Shown: in pieces, positions 28,560 to 37,409 of the stretch
How the letters are laid out: each line of letters opens with the position of its first letter
How positions within the stretch are numbered: position 1 is the first letter of the stretch
Source of the DNA: Mycobacterium sp. NBC_00419
GTDB lineage: Bacteria > Actinomycetota > Actinomycetes > Mycobacteriales > Mycobacteriaceae
Assembly (NCBI RefSeq): GCF_036023875.1
Contig: NZ_CP107931.1
Coordinates: 620,001 to 684,000 of the forward strand
Direction: 5' to 3'
Length of the DNA stretch: 64,000 nt
Notes under the pieces: model-generated
Told to the model about the DNA's origin: nothing
Database searches by the model: none
The model's input: only the letters and a program-made list of their open reading frames with translations
Program-made: the position numbers and the translations under genes

Positions 28560-30098
28560 TCAGCAGTGCAGGTCGCCCGGGACCTCCCGGTCGACGAAAT
28601 ACCGCACGATCGCCGAGTCGACGCACATATCACCGTTGAACACCGCCGTGTGCTGGGTGCCGGTGTAGGTGATCAGCGGGGCGTTCAACTGGTGGGCCAG
28701 GTTCACGCCCGACTCGTAGGGAGTGGCCGGATCGTGTGTCGTGGAGACGACGACGACGCTGCCCGGCGACGCCGGCGACGCCGGGTGCGGTGTCGAGGTC
28801 GGCGGCACCGGCCAGAACGCGCAGATGTCCCTGGGCGCGAACCCGGTGTACTGACCGTAGGACTGAAACGGCGCCGACTCGCGAGTGCGCCTGTCGATGT
28901 CGGCCCACACCGCAGGGTCGGTGGGCGTCGCGTTGTCCACACAGCGGATGGCATTGAAGGCGTCCTGGCCGTTGCTGTAACGGCCCCACGGATCGCGGCC
29001 CTGATACTCGTCGGCCAGCAGCAACAGGTCGCCGGCATCGCTGTGCCGCGCCAAGCCGAGCAGGCCGCTGGTGAGGAACTTCCAGTACTGCGGCGCGTAC
29101 AGCGCGTTGAAGGTGCCGGTGATCGCGTCCTGGTAGCTCAGTCCGCGCGGATCGGATGTCGGGCCGGGCGTGGTCACGAGCGGGTCGACGAGCTGGTGGA
29201 ACCGCGCGACCCACTGGGTCGGATCGGTGCCCAGCGGGCAGCCCCGCGACTTGGCGCAGTCGGCGGCGTAGTCGTCGAAGACCACCTGGAAGCCGTTCAT
29301 CTGCTGAATGATCGAGCCGACGGTGTCCTGAGCGGGGTCGATCGCACCGTCGAGAACCATGGTGCGCACCCGCTCCGGGTACCGCTCGAGGTAGGCGGTG
29401 CCCAGCTCGGTGCCGTAGCTGAAGCCCAGGTAGTTGATCGTGTCGTCGCCGAGCACCTGGCGAACGGTGTCCATATCCTTTGCCGCCGAGGCGGTTCCGA
29501 CGCCGGCCAGAAACGCACTGCCCATCTTGTCGGCGCACTCGGCGGCGTAGTCACGGTAGATCTGTTCGATCGCGGCGACACCCTCGGGGCTGTAGTCGAC
29601 CATCGGGTTGCGCCGCCAGGCATCGAACTCGGCGTCGGTGCGGCACCGCACCTCGGGTGTGGAGTAGCCGACCCCGCGCGGGTCGAACCCGACGAGGTCG
29701 AAATGCTCGTTGATGGGACTACCCGCCAGGGCGTACCCCATTGCCGCGGTGGCGTCGACCGCCGACGCGCCCGGACCACCGGGGTTGATGAACAGCGCGC
29801 CGATTCGCTGACCGGTTGCCGGGATCTTGATGACGGCCAATTGCGCTTGCGCGCCAGCGGGATCGGCGTCGTCGATCGGTACCGGGACAGCGATGCACAC
29901 CGCGTTGGGGACGTCACCGGACGCACCGCCGAGAAAGCGTTCACAGCTTCCCCAGAGAGCCTGCGGCGCCGTCGTCTGACCGGCTCCCGGTTCAGTGGCA
30001 GCAGCCGGTGGCACCGCGACACCGAGGGCAAGCACGGTGCACAGGAACCAGGAGGACAGGGCCGAGCCGACTCGACTCGTGCGTCCCATGGATGCCAT
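28560..30098 (-). CDS. Exported alpha/beta hydrolase, tripeptidyl-aminopeptidase-like
   Basis: A secreted hydrolase of 512 residues. A signal peptide (FLCTVLALGVAVPPAAA) is followed by an alpha/beta-hydrolase core with oxyanion FINPGGPGASAV, the nucleophile elbow LGFSYGTELG (serine about residue 235) and a C-terminal TAP domain carrying the late Asp/His residues (THDPATPY and GTQHTAVF). It corresponds to Rv2223c, paralogue of the next gene. Several cysteines suggest disulfides outside the membrane. The start giving MASMGRTSR was chosen because the homologue begins similarly; an ATG three codons later is possible. Confidence 0.88.
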   Translation of the reverse strand: MASMGRTSRVGSALSSWFLCTVLALGVAVPPAAATEPGAGQTTAPQALWGSCERFLGGASGDVPNAVCIAVPVPIDDADPAGAQAQLAVIKIPATGQRIGALFINPGGPGASAVDATAAMGYALAGSPINEHFDLVGFDPRGVGYSTPEVRCRTDAEFDAWRRNPMVDYSPEGVAAIEQIYRDYAAECADKMGSAFLAGVGTASAAKDMDTVRQVLGDDTINYLGFSYGTELGTAYLERYPERVRTMVLDGAIDPAQDTVGSIIQQMNGFQVVFDDYAADCAKSRGCPLGTDPTQWVARFHQLVDPLVTTPGPTSDPRGLSYQDAITGTFNALYAPQYWKFLTSGLLGLARHSDAGDLLLLADEYQGRDPWGRYSNGQDAFNAIRCVDNATPTDPAVWADIDRRTRESAPFQSYGQYTGFAPRDICAFWPVPPTSTPHPASPASPGSVVVVSTTHDPATPYESGVNLAHQLNAPLITYTGTQHTAVFNGDMCVDSAIVRYFVDREVPGDLHC

Positions 30099-30222
30099 CG
30101 TCGCACGGCTGGGCCGCGAACGTGCGGGCGAGCCGGTCACGCGTCGATCTCAGATGGAACCGACTTCGGTAACGCTTGTTGACGTAGGCGTAAAACTGTT
30201 GTCCCGCTGCGATTTTCAGTAC

Positions 30223-31776
30223 TCAGCAGGTAGCCCCGGGCGGCGGCACGGTGAGGTTCACGAGGTAGGCGGCGGCGTAGTTGTCCACGCAGGTGTTGCC
30301 TTGGAACACGACGGTGTGCTGGGTTCCGTTGAAGGTCAGCAGGGCCCCGCCGAGTTGCTTGGCCAGGTCGACGCCGGCCTGATAGGGCGTGGCCGGGTCG
30401 TTGGTCGTCGACACCACCAGCACCGGCGGCAGGCCGGGCGCGGCGACCAAATGCGGAGTGCTGGTCGGCGGGACCGGCCAGAACGCACACGTGCTCAGCG
30501 GCGCGTTGCCGGTGAACGCGCCGTAGCTCATGAACGGCGCGACCTCGCGCATCTTGCGGTCTTCCTCGATCACCTTGGTGCGGTCGGTGATCGGTGGCTG
30601 GTCGACACAGTTGACGGCGATGCGGGCGTCGGTGGCGTTGGTGTAGCGGCCTTGGGCGTCGCGGCGCATGTACATGTCGGCCAGCGCCAGCATGGTGTCG
30701 CCGCGACCGTCGGTCATCTCGCTGAGCGCCTGGGTCAGGTGCCGCCACAGGTTCGGTGAGTACAGCGCCATGATGGTGCCGATGATCGCGTCGCTGTAGG
30801 CCAGTCCGCGTGGGTCGGCGGTGGGCAGCGGCTTCTTCACCAGCGGGTCGACCAGGTTGCGGTAGACGTCGACGGCCTTGGCGGGATCGGTGCCCAGCGG
30901 GCAGGTCGGATCCTTGGCGCAGTCGGCGGCGTAGTCGTTGAAGGCCTGCTGGAATGCCGCCGCCTGGTCGATGTCGGCCTGGATCGGGTCGGCGTTGGGG
31001 TCGACGGCGCCGTCGAGGATCATCCCCCGGACCTTGTCCGGGAACGCTTCGGCGTAGGCCGCCCCGATGCGGGTGCCATACGAGTAGCCGAGATACGTGA
31101 TCTTGTCGTCGCCGACGGCCGCGCGCAGCGAGTCCATGTCCTTGACGACGCTGGCGGTGCCGATGTTGGCCAGGAAGTCCTTGCCCATCTTGTCGACGCA
31201 GCGCTGGATGAAGGCCTTGGTCTCGCCCTCGATGTGCGCAATGCCCTCGGGGCTGTAATCGACCTGCGGGTCGGCCCGCAGGCGGTCGTTGTCGGCGTCG
31301 GAGTTGCACCACAGTGCCGGAGTGGAGGATCCGACGCCGCGCGGGTCGAAGCCCACGAGGTCGAACTTCTGGCGCACGTTGGCGGGCAGGTTCTCGACGA
31401 TGCTCGCGGCCGCCTCGATACCGGACTCCCCCGGGCCGCCGGGGTTGATGATCAGCGAGCCGATCTTGTCGCCGGTGGCCGGGAACCGGATCAGCGCCAG
31501 GCTGGCGATGCCGTCGTCGGGCTTGGCGTAGTCCACCGGGACCGCGATCTTGCCGCACTGCGCGCCCGCCGGAATCGGCAGTGCGTTGCCGCCACCCCCG
31601 CCGGCCGCGCGGCACGGCCCCCACGTCACCGGCTGGCCGAGCCTGGGCTCGGCGATGACGGCCGTTCCCGACACCATGGTGCTGCAGCCGGCACTAGCGA
31701 CGAGTCCGGCCACGGCGGAAAGCACCAGTGCGGTGCGAAGGACGCGCGGGCGGTGGTACTGCCTCATGGCAAACAT
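30223..31776 (-). CDS. caeA: Hip1/CaeA-type serine hydrolase (lipoprotein-like)
   Basis: A cell-envelope serine hydrolase of 517 residues, homologue of Rv2224c (CaeA/Hip1), a protease that in M. tuberculosis cleaves GroEL2 and affects envelope and host responses. The N-terminal hydrophobic segment ends in LVASAGC, a weak lipobox. The core has IINPGGPGESG, the nucleophile LGYSYGTRIG (serine about residue 228), and late catalytic residues in TTNDPATPY and GTQHTVVF. It is similar along its length to the downstream neighbour, so the two are a tandem duplication. A start three codons later (MRQYHRPR) is equally possible. Confidence 0.92.
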   Translation of the reverse strand: MFAMRQYHRPRVLRTALVLSAVAGLVASAGCSTMVSGTAVIAEPRLGQPVTWGPCRAAGGGGGNALPIPAGAQCGKIAVPVDYAKPDDGIASLALIRFPATGDKIGSLIINPGGPGESGIEAAASIVENLPANVRQKFDLVGFDPRGVGSSTPALWCNSDADNDRLRADPQVDYSPEGIAHIEGETKAFIQRCVDKMGKDFLANIGTASVVKDMDSLRAAVGDDKITYLGYSYGTRIGAAYAEAFPDKVRGMILDGAVDPNADPIQADIDQAAAFQQAFNDYAADCAKDPTCPLGTDPAKAVDVYRNLVDPLVKKPLPTADPRGLAYSDAIIGTIMALYSPNLWRHLTQALSEMTDGRGDTMLALADMYMRRDAQGRYTNATDARIAVNCVDQPPITDRTKVIEEDRKMREVAPFMSYGAFTGNAPLSTCAFWPVPPTSTPHLVAAPGLPPVLVVSTTNDPATPYQAGVDLAKQLGGALLTFNGTQHTVVFQGNTCVDNYAAAYLVNLTVPPPGATC

Positions 31777-31845
31777 GCTGCCATGCTTTCGGGGGGCGGC
31801 TTACGCACCGACCCGCCGAGGACGGGCTTTCCGGTCAGCCGCGGT

Positions 31846-33276
31846 TCACTTCCGGCCTTGTTTGGCGGCCGGTTTCGTCGCGTCGAGCAGTTCCTTCATC
31901 CCGACGGCGAAGTCGTCGGCCATGTCCCACAGGTCCGGCAGCAGCTCGGGGCAGGAGATCAGTCCGACGTCGAGCTTGCCGTTGAGCGACATCACGGTGA
32001 TGTTGAGGCCAGAGCCGTGGAAGATCGGGCCCAACGGATACATCGCGGTCACTTCGGCACCCAGGAAGTAGAGCGGGATCTGCGGTCCGGGCACATTGGA
32101 GACGACGAGGTTGTGCACCGGACGCGATTCGGTAAGCCGGCTGCGGGCGTACACCCGCATCGCGACGCCGAAGATCGCCGGGCCGGCGAACTGACTCCAG
32201 TCCTGCAGCAGTGTCGCGCCGATCGCCGAACTGTGTTCCTTGGCGGTGTCGTTCGCCTCGGCAATGGCCGCCAGACGCTTTGCCGGATCCTCGATCTGGG
32301 TCTCGAGTTTGGAGAACATTCCCGACACCTGGTTGCGGCCCGGGCGGTCCGAACGGTCGTGCACCGACACCGGGATCATCGCCACCAGCGAGGAGTCGGG
32401 CAGTTCGCCGCGCTCGAGCAGGAACTGACGCAGCACTCCGGCGACCAGCGCCATCACCACATCGTTGACCTTGACCCCGAAGTGGTTCTTGACCTTCTTG
32501 ATGTCATCGAAATCGAGTTCGGCGAAGGCGACGTTGCGGTGCGCGGTGACGCTGGCGTTGAAGCGGGTCTGGGGTGCGGCGAACGGCGCGGCCATCGCGC
32601 GACCGCCGACCGCGCGTTTAACGGTGTCGAAGACCGTGGTGACGGTGGACGGAAGCACGTTGGTGGCCAGGTGCATCGGCCGGGACACGAAGTTGCCGAG
32701 ACCGCCGAGCGCGATGCGCAGCGGGTTGGCGTCACCCTGGCCCTCGACCGGGGCCGGCGGCGGCGCGTCGGGCTCGGTGGAACACAGCTGGGACATCAGG
32801 TTGGCGCCGGTGACTCCGTCGACGGCGGCGTGGTGCACCTTGGTCAGCACGGCCAGCCGGCCGCCGTTGCGGGCGTCGGTGCCGGCCACACCTTCGATGA
32901 CCCACATCTCCCACAGCGGGTAGCGGCGGTCCAGTGGCAGCGAGGCGAGATGACCGCAGATCTCCCCCAGTTCGACCCGGCCGCCGGGGGCGGGCAGGCC
33001 GATGCGGTGGAGGTGACGGTCGATGTCGAAGTGCTCGTCTTCCACCCACACCGGGTGGTCGAGGTTGAGGAAGCTGTTGGCCAGCTTCTCCCGGAAGTTC
33101 GGCATTGCCTTGACCCGCGACTGCAGCGCGGTGCGCAGCCGATCGAAGGTGTAGCCGCCCGGAATCGTGGCGGCGTCCAACTCGAGCACCGAGCACACAT
33201 GCAATGGCTGGGAAGGCGTTTCGAGATAGAGGAAACTTGCGTCGAGTCCGCTGAGCCGCTGCAGGTGTTGGACCAT
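31846..33276 (-). CDS. Wax ester synthase/diacylglycerol acyltransferase (WS/DGAT)
   Basis: A WS/DGAT-family acyltransferase of 476 residues making triacylglycerol or wax esters from acyl-CoA. The active-site motif HHxxxDG is present as [11 protein letters not shown] near residue 145, and the C-terminal domain has [16 protein letters not shown]. The ATG giving [15 protein letters not shown] is typical for the family; the open frame further upstream is unlikely to be translated. It is divergent from panB across a 203-base gap. Mycobacteria carry many such paralogues, so specificity cannot be assigned. Confidence 0.93.
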   Translation of the reverse strand: MVQHLQRLSGLDASFLYLETPSQPLHVCSVLELDAATIPGGYTFDRLRTALQSRVKAMPNFREKLANSFLNLDHPVWVEDEHFDIDRHLHRIGLPAPGGRVELGEICGHLASLPLDRRYPLWEMWVIEGVAGTDARNGGRLAVLTKVHHAAVDGVTGANLMSQLCSTEPDAPPPAPVEGQGDANPLRIALGGLGNFVSRPMHLATNVLPSTVTTVFDTVKRAVGGRAMAAPFAAPQTRFNASVTAHRNVAFAELDFDDIKKVKNHFGVKVNDVVMALVAGVLRQFLLERGELPDSSLVAMIPVSVHDRSDRPGRNQVSGMFSKLETQIEDPAKRLAAIAEANDTAKEHSSAIGATLLQDWSQFAGPAIFGVAMRVYARSRLTESRPVHNLVVSNVPGPQIPLYFLGAEVTAMYPLGPIFHGSGLNITVMSLNGKLDVGLISCPELLPDLWDMADDFAVGMKELLDATKPAAKQGRK

Positions 33277-33479
33277 GCCGCCGATGGTATGTCTGCGCAG
33301 ATGCCGCCCGAGCCGGATTCGGCCAACGCCGCATACGCCGCCAGGTTTGTGGTGTGACAAAGTCCACTTCACTCGCCGTTCACCTTTGCCGGGTGGCGGT
33401 GGCAGACTTATCAGGTCAGACGAACCCGGGGACCCGGATGGGCCACGAGGATCGACAGAGACGATTACTAGGGACAATG

Positions 33480-34322
33480 ATGTCTGAGCAGACTGTTTAC
33501 GGTGGCTGTACTACGCCCGCTGTGGCCCGCGTCAAGGTACGTACGCATCACCTGCACAAGTGGAAGACCGAGGGCCACAAGTGGGCCATGCTGACGGTCT
33601 ACGACTATTCGACCGCCCGCGCCTTCGACGAGGCGGAGATTCCGGTGCTGCTGGTGGGTGACTCCGCCGCCAACGTCGTCTACGGCTACGACACCACGGT
33701 GCCGATCTCGGCCGACGAGCTGATCCCCCTGGTTCGCGGCGTGGTCCGCGGCGCCGAGCACGCCCTGGTCGTCGCCGACCTGCCCTTCGGCAGCTACGAG
33801 TCCAGCCCCGCGCAGGCCCTCGCGACCGCTACCCGGTTCCTCAAGGAGGCCGGCGCGCACGCGGTGAAGCTGGAGGGCGGCGAGCGTGTCGCCGACCAGA
33901 TCGCCACGCTGACCGCCGCCGGTATTCCGGTGATGGCCCACATCGGCTTCACCCCGCAGAGTGTCAACGGCCTCGGCGGTTTCCGGGTGCAGGGCCGTGG
34001 TGACGCCGCCGAGCAGACCATCCACGACGCGATCGCGGTCCAGGAAGCCGGCGCGTTCGCGGTGGTGATGGAGATGGTGCCCGCAGAGCTGGCCACCCAG
34101 ATCACCGGCAAGCTGACCATCCCGACGGTCGGCATCGGCGCGGGCCCGAACTGCGACGCTCAGGTGCTGGTGTGGCAGGACATGGCCGGACTCACCAGCG
34201 GCAAGACCGCCAAGTTCGTCAAGCGCTTCGGTGACGTCGGCGGCGAACTACGCCGTGCCGCAACGCAATACGCCACTGAGGTCGCGACAGGCGCATTCCC
34301 CGCCGAGGAGCACAGCTTCTAG
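33480..34322 (+). CDS. panB: 3-methyl-2-oxobutanoate hydroxymethyltransferase PanB
   Basis: The first committed enzyme of pantothenate synthesis, 280 residues, transferring a hydroxymethyl group from methylene-tetrahydrofolate to 2-oxoisovalerate. Key motifs are [17 protein letters not shown] (metal-binding Asp), [22 protein letters not shown] and the catalytic glutamate in MEMVPAE. The second of two adjacent ATG codons gives MSEQTVYGG, matching the M. tuberculosis protein. Its 2-oxoisovalerate substrate belongs to the valine pathway served by ilvE in this window. Confidence 0.96.
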   Translation: MSEQTVYGGCTTPAVARVKVRTHHLHKWKTEGHKWAMLTVYDYSTARAFDEAEIPVLLVGDSAANVVYGYDTTVPISADELIPLVRGVVRGAEHALVVADLPFGSYESSPAQALATATRFLKEAGAHAVKLEGGERVADQIATLTAAGIPVMAHIGFTPQSVNGLGGFRVQGRGDAAEQTIHDAIAVQEAGAFAVVMEMVPAELATQITGKLTIPTVGIGAGPNCDAQVLVWQDMAGLTSGKTAKFVKRFGDVGGELRRAATQYATEVATGAFPAEEHSF

Positions 34323-34401
34323 GCGACCGTTCCCGCCCAAACCGACAAACGGGCGCGAAAGCGCGAGTGGAACCCGCCATTTCGTCGATCTGGGCGACGG
34401 G

Positions 34402-35184
34402 TCAACTGAACTTCGGCGCGCGCTTGTTGAGGAACGCGTCGATACCTTCTGCGCCGTCCGGGCTGTCGGCGCACGCGGCGATGAATTCGGACTCCAGATC
34501 CATCTGGGTTTCGATGTCATTGCCGAAGGTCGTCAACAGCAGTTTCTTGACAGCACTGCTGGAACCCTTTGCCGCCGAGGCGATCTGCTCAGCCAACGCC
34601 TGCGCTGTGGCCGCCAGGTCGGCGGCCGCAACGGTCTCGGTGACCAGACCCCATTCGACGGCTTCGGCCGCGCTCAGCGTGCGATTGGTCAGCATCAGTT
34701 CAGTGGCGCGGCGCACCCCGACCAGGCGCGGCAGGTAGTACGACGAGCTGCCGTCCGGGCTGAGCCCGGCCTTGGTGTAGGCCATGGTGAACGAGGCGTT
34801 GTCGGCGGCCAGCACCAGATCACCCGCGACGGCCAGGCTGAACCCGGCACCGGCGGCGACACCGTTGACCGCGGTGATCAGCACCGCGTCCATCCGGGCG
34901 AATGTCGCGATGGCGCGGTGCAGGTCGTCGGCGATGCCCTTGACGAAGCGGCCGGGCCCCAGCGGAGAGGCGGCCATCGCCTTGAGATCACCACCGGCAC
35001 AGAAGAACCGCCCCGCGCCGGTCAATACGACGACCTTGACGTCGGGCGCCGTGCAGTGTTGGGCGACCTCGGCCAATTCCCGGGTCATGGTGTCGTTCAT
35101 GCCATTGGCGGCTTCGGGGCGGTCCAGCACGATGCGCGCGATTGGCCCGCTCTGCTCGAAGCTCAGGCTCTCGTATTCGCTCAT
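34402..35184 (-). CDS. Enoyl-CoA hydratase/isomerase family protein
   Basis: A crotonase-fold protein of 260 residues. The oxyanion-hole segments are GRFFCAGGDLKAMA and NGVAAGAGFSLAVAGD. The usual hydratase glutamates are not clearly placed: the second site reads YTKAGLSPDG, with aspartate as in 2-(1,2-epoxyethyl)phenylacetyl-CoA isomerase-like or dienoyl isomerase members. The exact reaction is therefore open. The ATG giving MSEYESLSF was used. It is convergent with panB, and the TetR gene ends 10 bases upstream in the same direction, so they are probably cotranscribed. Confidence 0.85.
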   Translation of the reverse strand: MSEYESLSFEQSGPIARIVLDRPEAANGMNDTMTRELAEVAQHCTAPDVKVVVLTGAGRFFCAGGDLKAMAASPLGPGRFVKGIADDLHRAIATFARMDAVLITAVNGVAAGAGFSLAVAGDLVLAADNASFTMAYTKAGLSPDGSSSYYLPRLVGVRRATELMLTNRTLSAAEAVEWGLVTETVAAADLAATAQALAEQIASAAKGSSSAVKKLLLTTFGNDIETQMDLESEFIAACADSPDGAEGIDAFLNKRAPKFS

Positions 35185-35194
35185 TCGGCACACG

Positions 35195-35872
35195 TTAACC
35201 GGTGACCGCGGGCTCCTCGCGCCGGGTCTGCAGCCGGTCCGCACTGCGGTCGCGCAGGGCGGCGGTATCGCCGCGCCAGCCGAGGATCCGTACAGCGCCG
35301 TCGGCGATGATCCGCGGCGTCTCCGGCGGGCACACCCCGTCGTCGGAGCGCCGGTTGATCACCGACTCGACGAGCCGGAACGGAAGGTCGTCGGCGTCGG
35401 GGACACCGTCGCATTCGGCGATGACCTGGGCCGCCAGTTGCCGATAACGGTCGCGCAGTTGATCGCGGCTGATCCGGAACTGTTCGAAGCGGTCGACCCG
35501 CAACTCCGGGAGCAGGTAGAGCGCGCCGAGGTTCCAGCGCTTGGCGCACAGTTGCGACACGTCGCCGACCACCAGGGCGTGCAACCGTTCTGCGGCCGGG
35601 CCGTTTTGGCCGAGCAGGTCGGCCGCCAGCGCCAGTGGCTCGTCGACGGTGCCGGCCAGAAGCGCGTCGAGAATGTCGTCCTTGGTGGCGAAGTGGTGGT
35701 AGAGCGAGGCCTGCCGCATACCGACCGCGTCGGCGATCCGACGGGTGGACGTCGCCGCGTAGCCCACTGTGGTGAACAGTTCGGCCGCCGCGTCCAGGAT
35801 CTCCTCGCGGGCGGTATTGCCCGGTCGGCGGGACTGCTCGAGCCGCGGCCGGCCCCGGCCCTCGCTGCGCAT
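35195..35872 (-). CDS. TetR-family regulator
   Basis: A TetR regulator of 225 residues. The N-terminal helix-turn-helix reads ILDAAAELFTTVGYAATSTR through MRQASLYHHFATKDDIL (about residues 25-68), preceded by a basic arm (RGRPRLEQSRRPGN). The C-terminal ligand domain has no recognisable signature. It lies between the enoyl-CoA hydratase gene on one side and the divergent DUF1989/carboxylase operon on the other. The 155-base divergent gap contains a palindrome (35931-35942). It probably controls itself and the divergent operon; the inducer is unknown. Confidence 0.88.
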   Translation of the reverse strand: MRSEGRGRPRLEQSRRPGNTAREEILDAAAELFTTVGYAATSTRRIADAVGMRQASLYHHFATKDDILDALLAGTVDEPLALAADLLGQNGPAAERLHALVVGDVSQLCAKRWNLGALYLLPELRVDRFEQFRISRDQLRDRYRQLAAQVIAECDGVPDADDLPFRLVESVINRRSDDGVCPPETPRIIADGAVRILGWRGDTAALRDRSADRLQTRREEPAVTG

Positions 35873-35930
35873 AGGACATTGTTGCACTGCCCGGATGTGC
35901 CAATACCTGTCATTTGATAGAAATAGAGTC

Positions 35931-35942
35931 AACGCAAGCGTT
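35931..35942. promoter_or_regulatory. Candidate TetR operator palindrome
   Basis: AACGC-AA-GCGTT is a perfect 5-base-arm inverted repeat in the gap between the TetR gene and the DUF1989 operon. A second imperfect repeat, GTGAC/GTCAC (35949-35974), lies just downstream, and a TTGACA hexamer at 35988-35993 may be a -35 box for the operon. These are pattern matches only. Confidence 0.4.
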
Positions 35943-36027
35943 ACACCCGTGACACCCGACGGGAACGGGGTCACTTAAAACTTTCACTTGACAGTTAATC
36001 GGGTTCGTCCCGGACAGGAGTGACACC

Positions 36028-36780
36028 ATGACCACCGCGTCGACCGACGGCGCCCGCTCGCACGCCCGCTCCCAGGCCGCCGCCGCGGCCATGCGCATCC
36101 CGGCCGTGCCCGACGGCGTCGACGACACCCGCCTGGTGTGGTCGGAGGCTGTGCCCGCCGAGTCCTACGCCACCCGGGTGCTCGGCCGCGGAACCCGTCT
36201 TCGGTTCTCCGACCCCGATGGCGGAGCGTGCGCGCACCTACTGCTGTTCCGCGCCGACGCATCGTGGGAGCGGCTCAACGTCGCCGACACCATGAAGGTG
36301 CCGTGGCAGGCCTACCTCAGCGCCGGGCACCCGCTGCTGTCCGACCAGGGCCGGGTGTTGGCCACCGTCGTCGCCGACACCTCCGGTCACCACGACATGC
36401 TCTGCGGCCTGCCCCCGTCGGCACGTCCCACGATGCTGCTGGCGGCCATCAAGCACGGCATGGACATTCGTGACGTGGCACCGTCGGCGACGCTGTTCAA
36501 GGGTGCCCGGGTCGAAGAGTCCGGCGCCCTGACCTTCACCGGTTCCGCCGGTCCCGGCGCTGCGGTGGATCTGCTCATCCATCTGCCCGTGGTCGTCGCG
36601 GTGGTCAACACCGCCCATCCCCTCGACCCGGCACCGGCGGTCACCGGACTCGACATCGTCGCGTGGCGTGCCCCCGAAGAACTCACCACCCCGGTCAACG
36701 ACGACCCCGAGTATCTCAGGGCCTTGTTCAACACCGAATCAACATGGGCCGCAGAACAATCCAGTGAGGAACTTCGATGA
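36028..36780 (+). CDS. DUF1989 protein, urea-carboxylase-associated type 1 (carboxyguanidine deiminase-like)
   Basis: A DUF1989 protein of 250 residues resembling the urea-carboxylase-associated family 1 (TIGR03425): SYATRVLGRGTRLRF, NVADTMKVPWQAYLSAGHPL, RVLATVVADTSGHHDMLCG with likely metal-binding His and Cys. In guanidine-using bacteria two such proteins form the carboxyguanidine deiminase CgdAB, which acts after guanidine carboxylase. The next gene is the second partner and starts inside this stop codon (ATGA). An N-terminal extension of about 20 residues is rich in alanine. The function is inferred from family and operon. Confidence 0.83.
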   Translation: MTTASTDGARSHARSQAAAAAMRIPAVPDGVDDTRLVWSEAVPAESYATRVLGRGTRLRFSDPDGGACAHLLLFRADASWERLNVADTMKVPWQAYLSAGHPLLSDQGRVLATVVADTSGHHDMLCGLPPSARPTMLLAAIKHGMDIRDVAPSATLFKGARVEESGALTFTGSAGPGAAVDLLIHLPVVVAVVNTAHPLDPAPAVTGLDIVAWRAPEELTTPVNDDPEYLRALFNTESTWAAEQSSEELR

Positions 36781-37409
36781 CGACCGCACTACCGACGGTG
36801 ATCCGAGACGAAGTCGTGGCGGCCTGCGCGCCGTGGTCGGCGATCCTGCGCACCGGCCAGTCCCTGCAGATCATCGACCTGCACGGCAACCAGGCGGTGG
36901 ACACGCTGTTCTACGCCGTCGACGGCGACCGGGTCGATCCGGCCGGCCGCTACAGCGCCCAGGTCACCGTGGCCGCCCAGCGCAACATCTTCCTGACCAC
37001 CGGTTCGGTGCTGCGCGCCGCCGACGGCCGGCCACTGGTGTCGATCGTCGCCGACGAGGTCGGTAACCACGACACCATCGCCGGCGCCTGCTCCAAGGAG
37101 TCCAACACCCTGCGCTACGGGCACCACACCGTGCACCAGCACGCCTGCGCCGAAAACTTCCTGGCCGAGGCCGCGACTTGGGGAATGGGCAAGCGCGACA
37201 TCGTCTCCAACGTCAACTTCTTCATGAACGTGCCGGTCGAACCCAACGGCACGCTGGGCATCGTCGACGGCCTCTCCGCCCCGGGCAAGTCACTGACGCT
37301 GCGCGCCGAGAGCGACACCCTGGTGCTGGTGTCGAACTGCCCGCAGATCAACAACCCGTGCAACGGATTCGACCCAACGCCGGTGCGGATGGTGATCACC
37401 GCATCATGA
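36777..37409 (+). CDS. DUF1989 protein, urea-carboxylase-associated type 2 (carboxyguanidine deiminase-like)
   Basis: The second DUF1989 protein, 210 residues, of the urea-carboxylase-associated family 2 (TIGR03424). Motifs are [35 protein letters not shown] and [14 protein letters not shown], with His and Cys residues in the metal-binding stretch. It presumably pairs with the preceding protein as a heteromeric deiminase. It overlaps both neighbours by ATGA junctions, so the three genes form a tightly coupled operon. Confidence 0.83.
   Translation: MTTALPTVIRDEVVAACAPWSAILRTGQSLQIIDLHGNQAVDTLFYAVDGDRVDPAGRYSAQVTVAAQRNIFLTTGSVLRAADGRPLVSIVADEVGNHDTIAGACSKESNTLRYGHHTVHQHACAENFLAEAATWGMGKRDIVSNVNFFMNVPVEPNGTLGIVDGLSAPGKSLTLRAESDTLVLVSNCPQINNPCNGFDPTPVRMVITAS

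Noticed and set aside
35873..36027. Possible guanidine riboswitch before the DUF1989 operon
   Set aside because: The conserved core elements of guanidine-I, -II and -III riboswitches are not recognisable. The inverted repeats present fit a TetR operator better.
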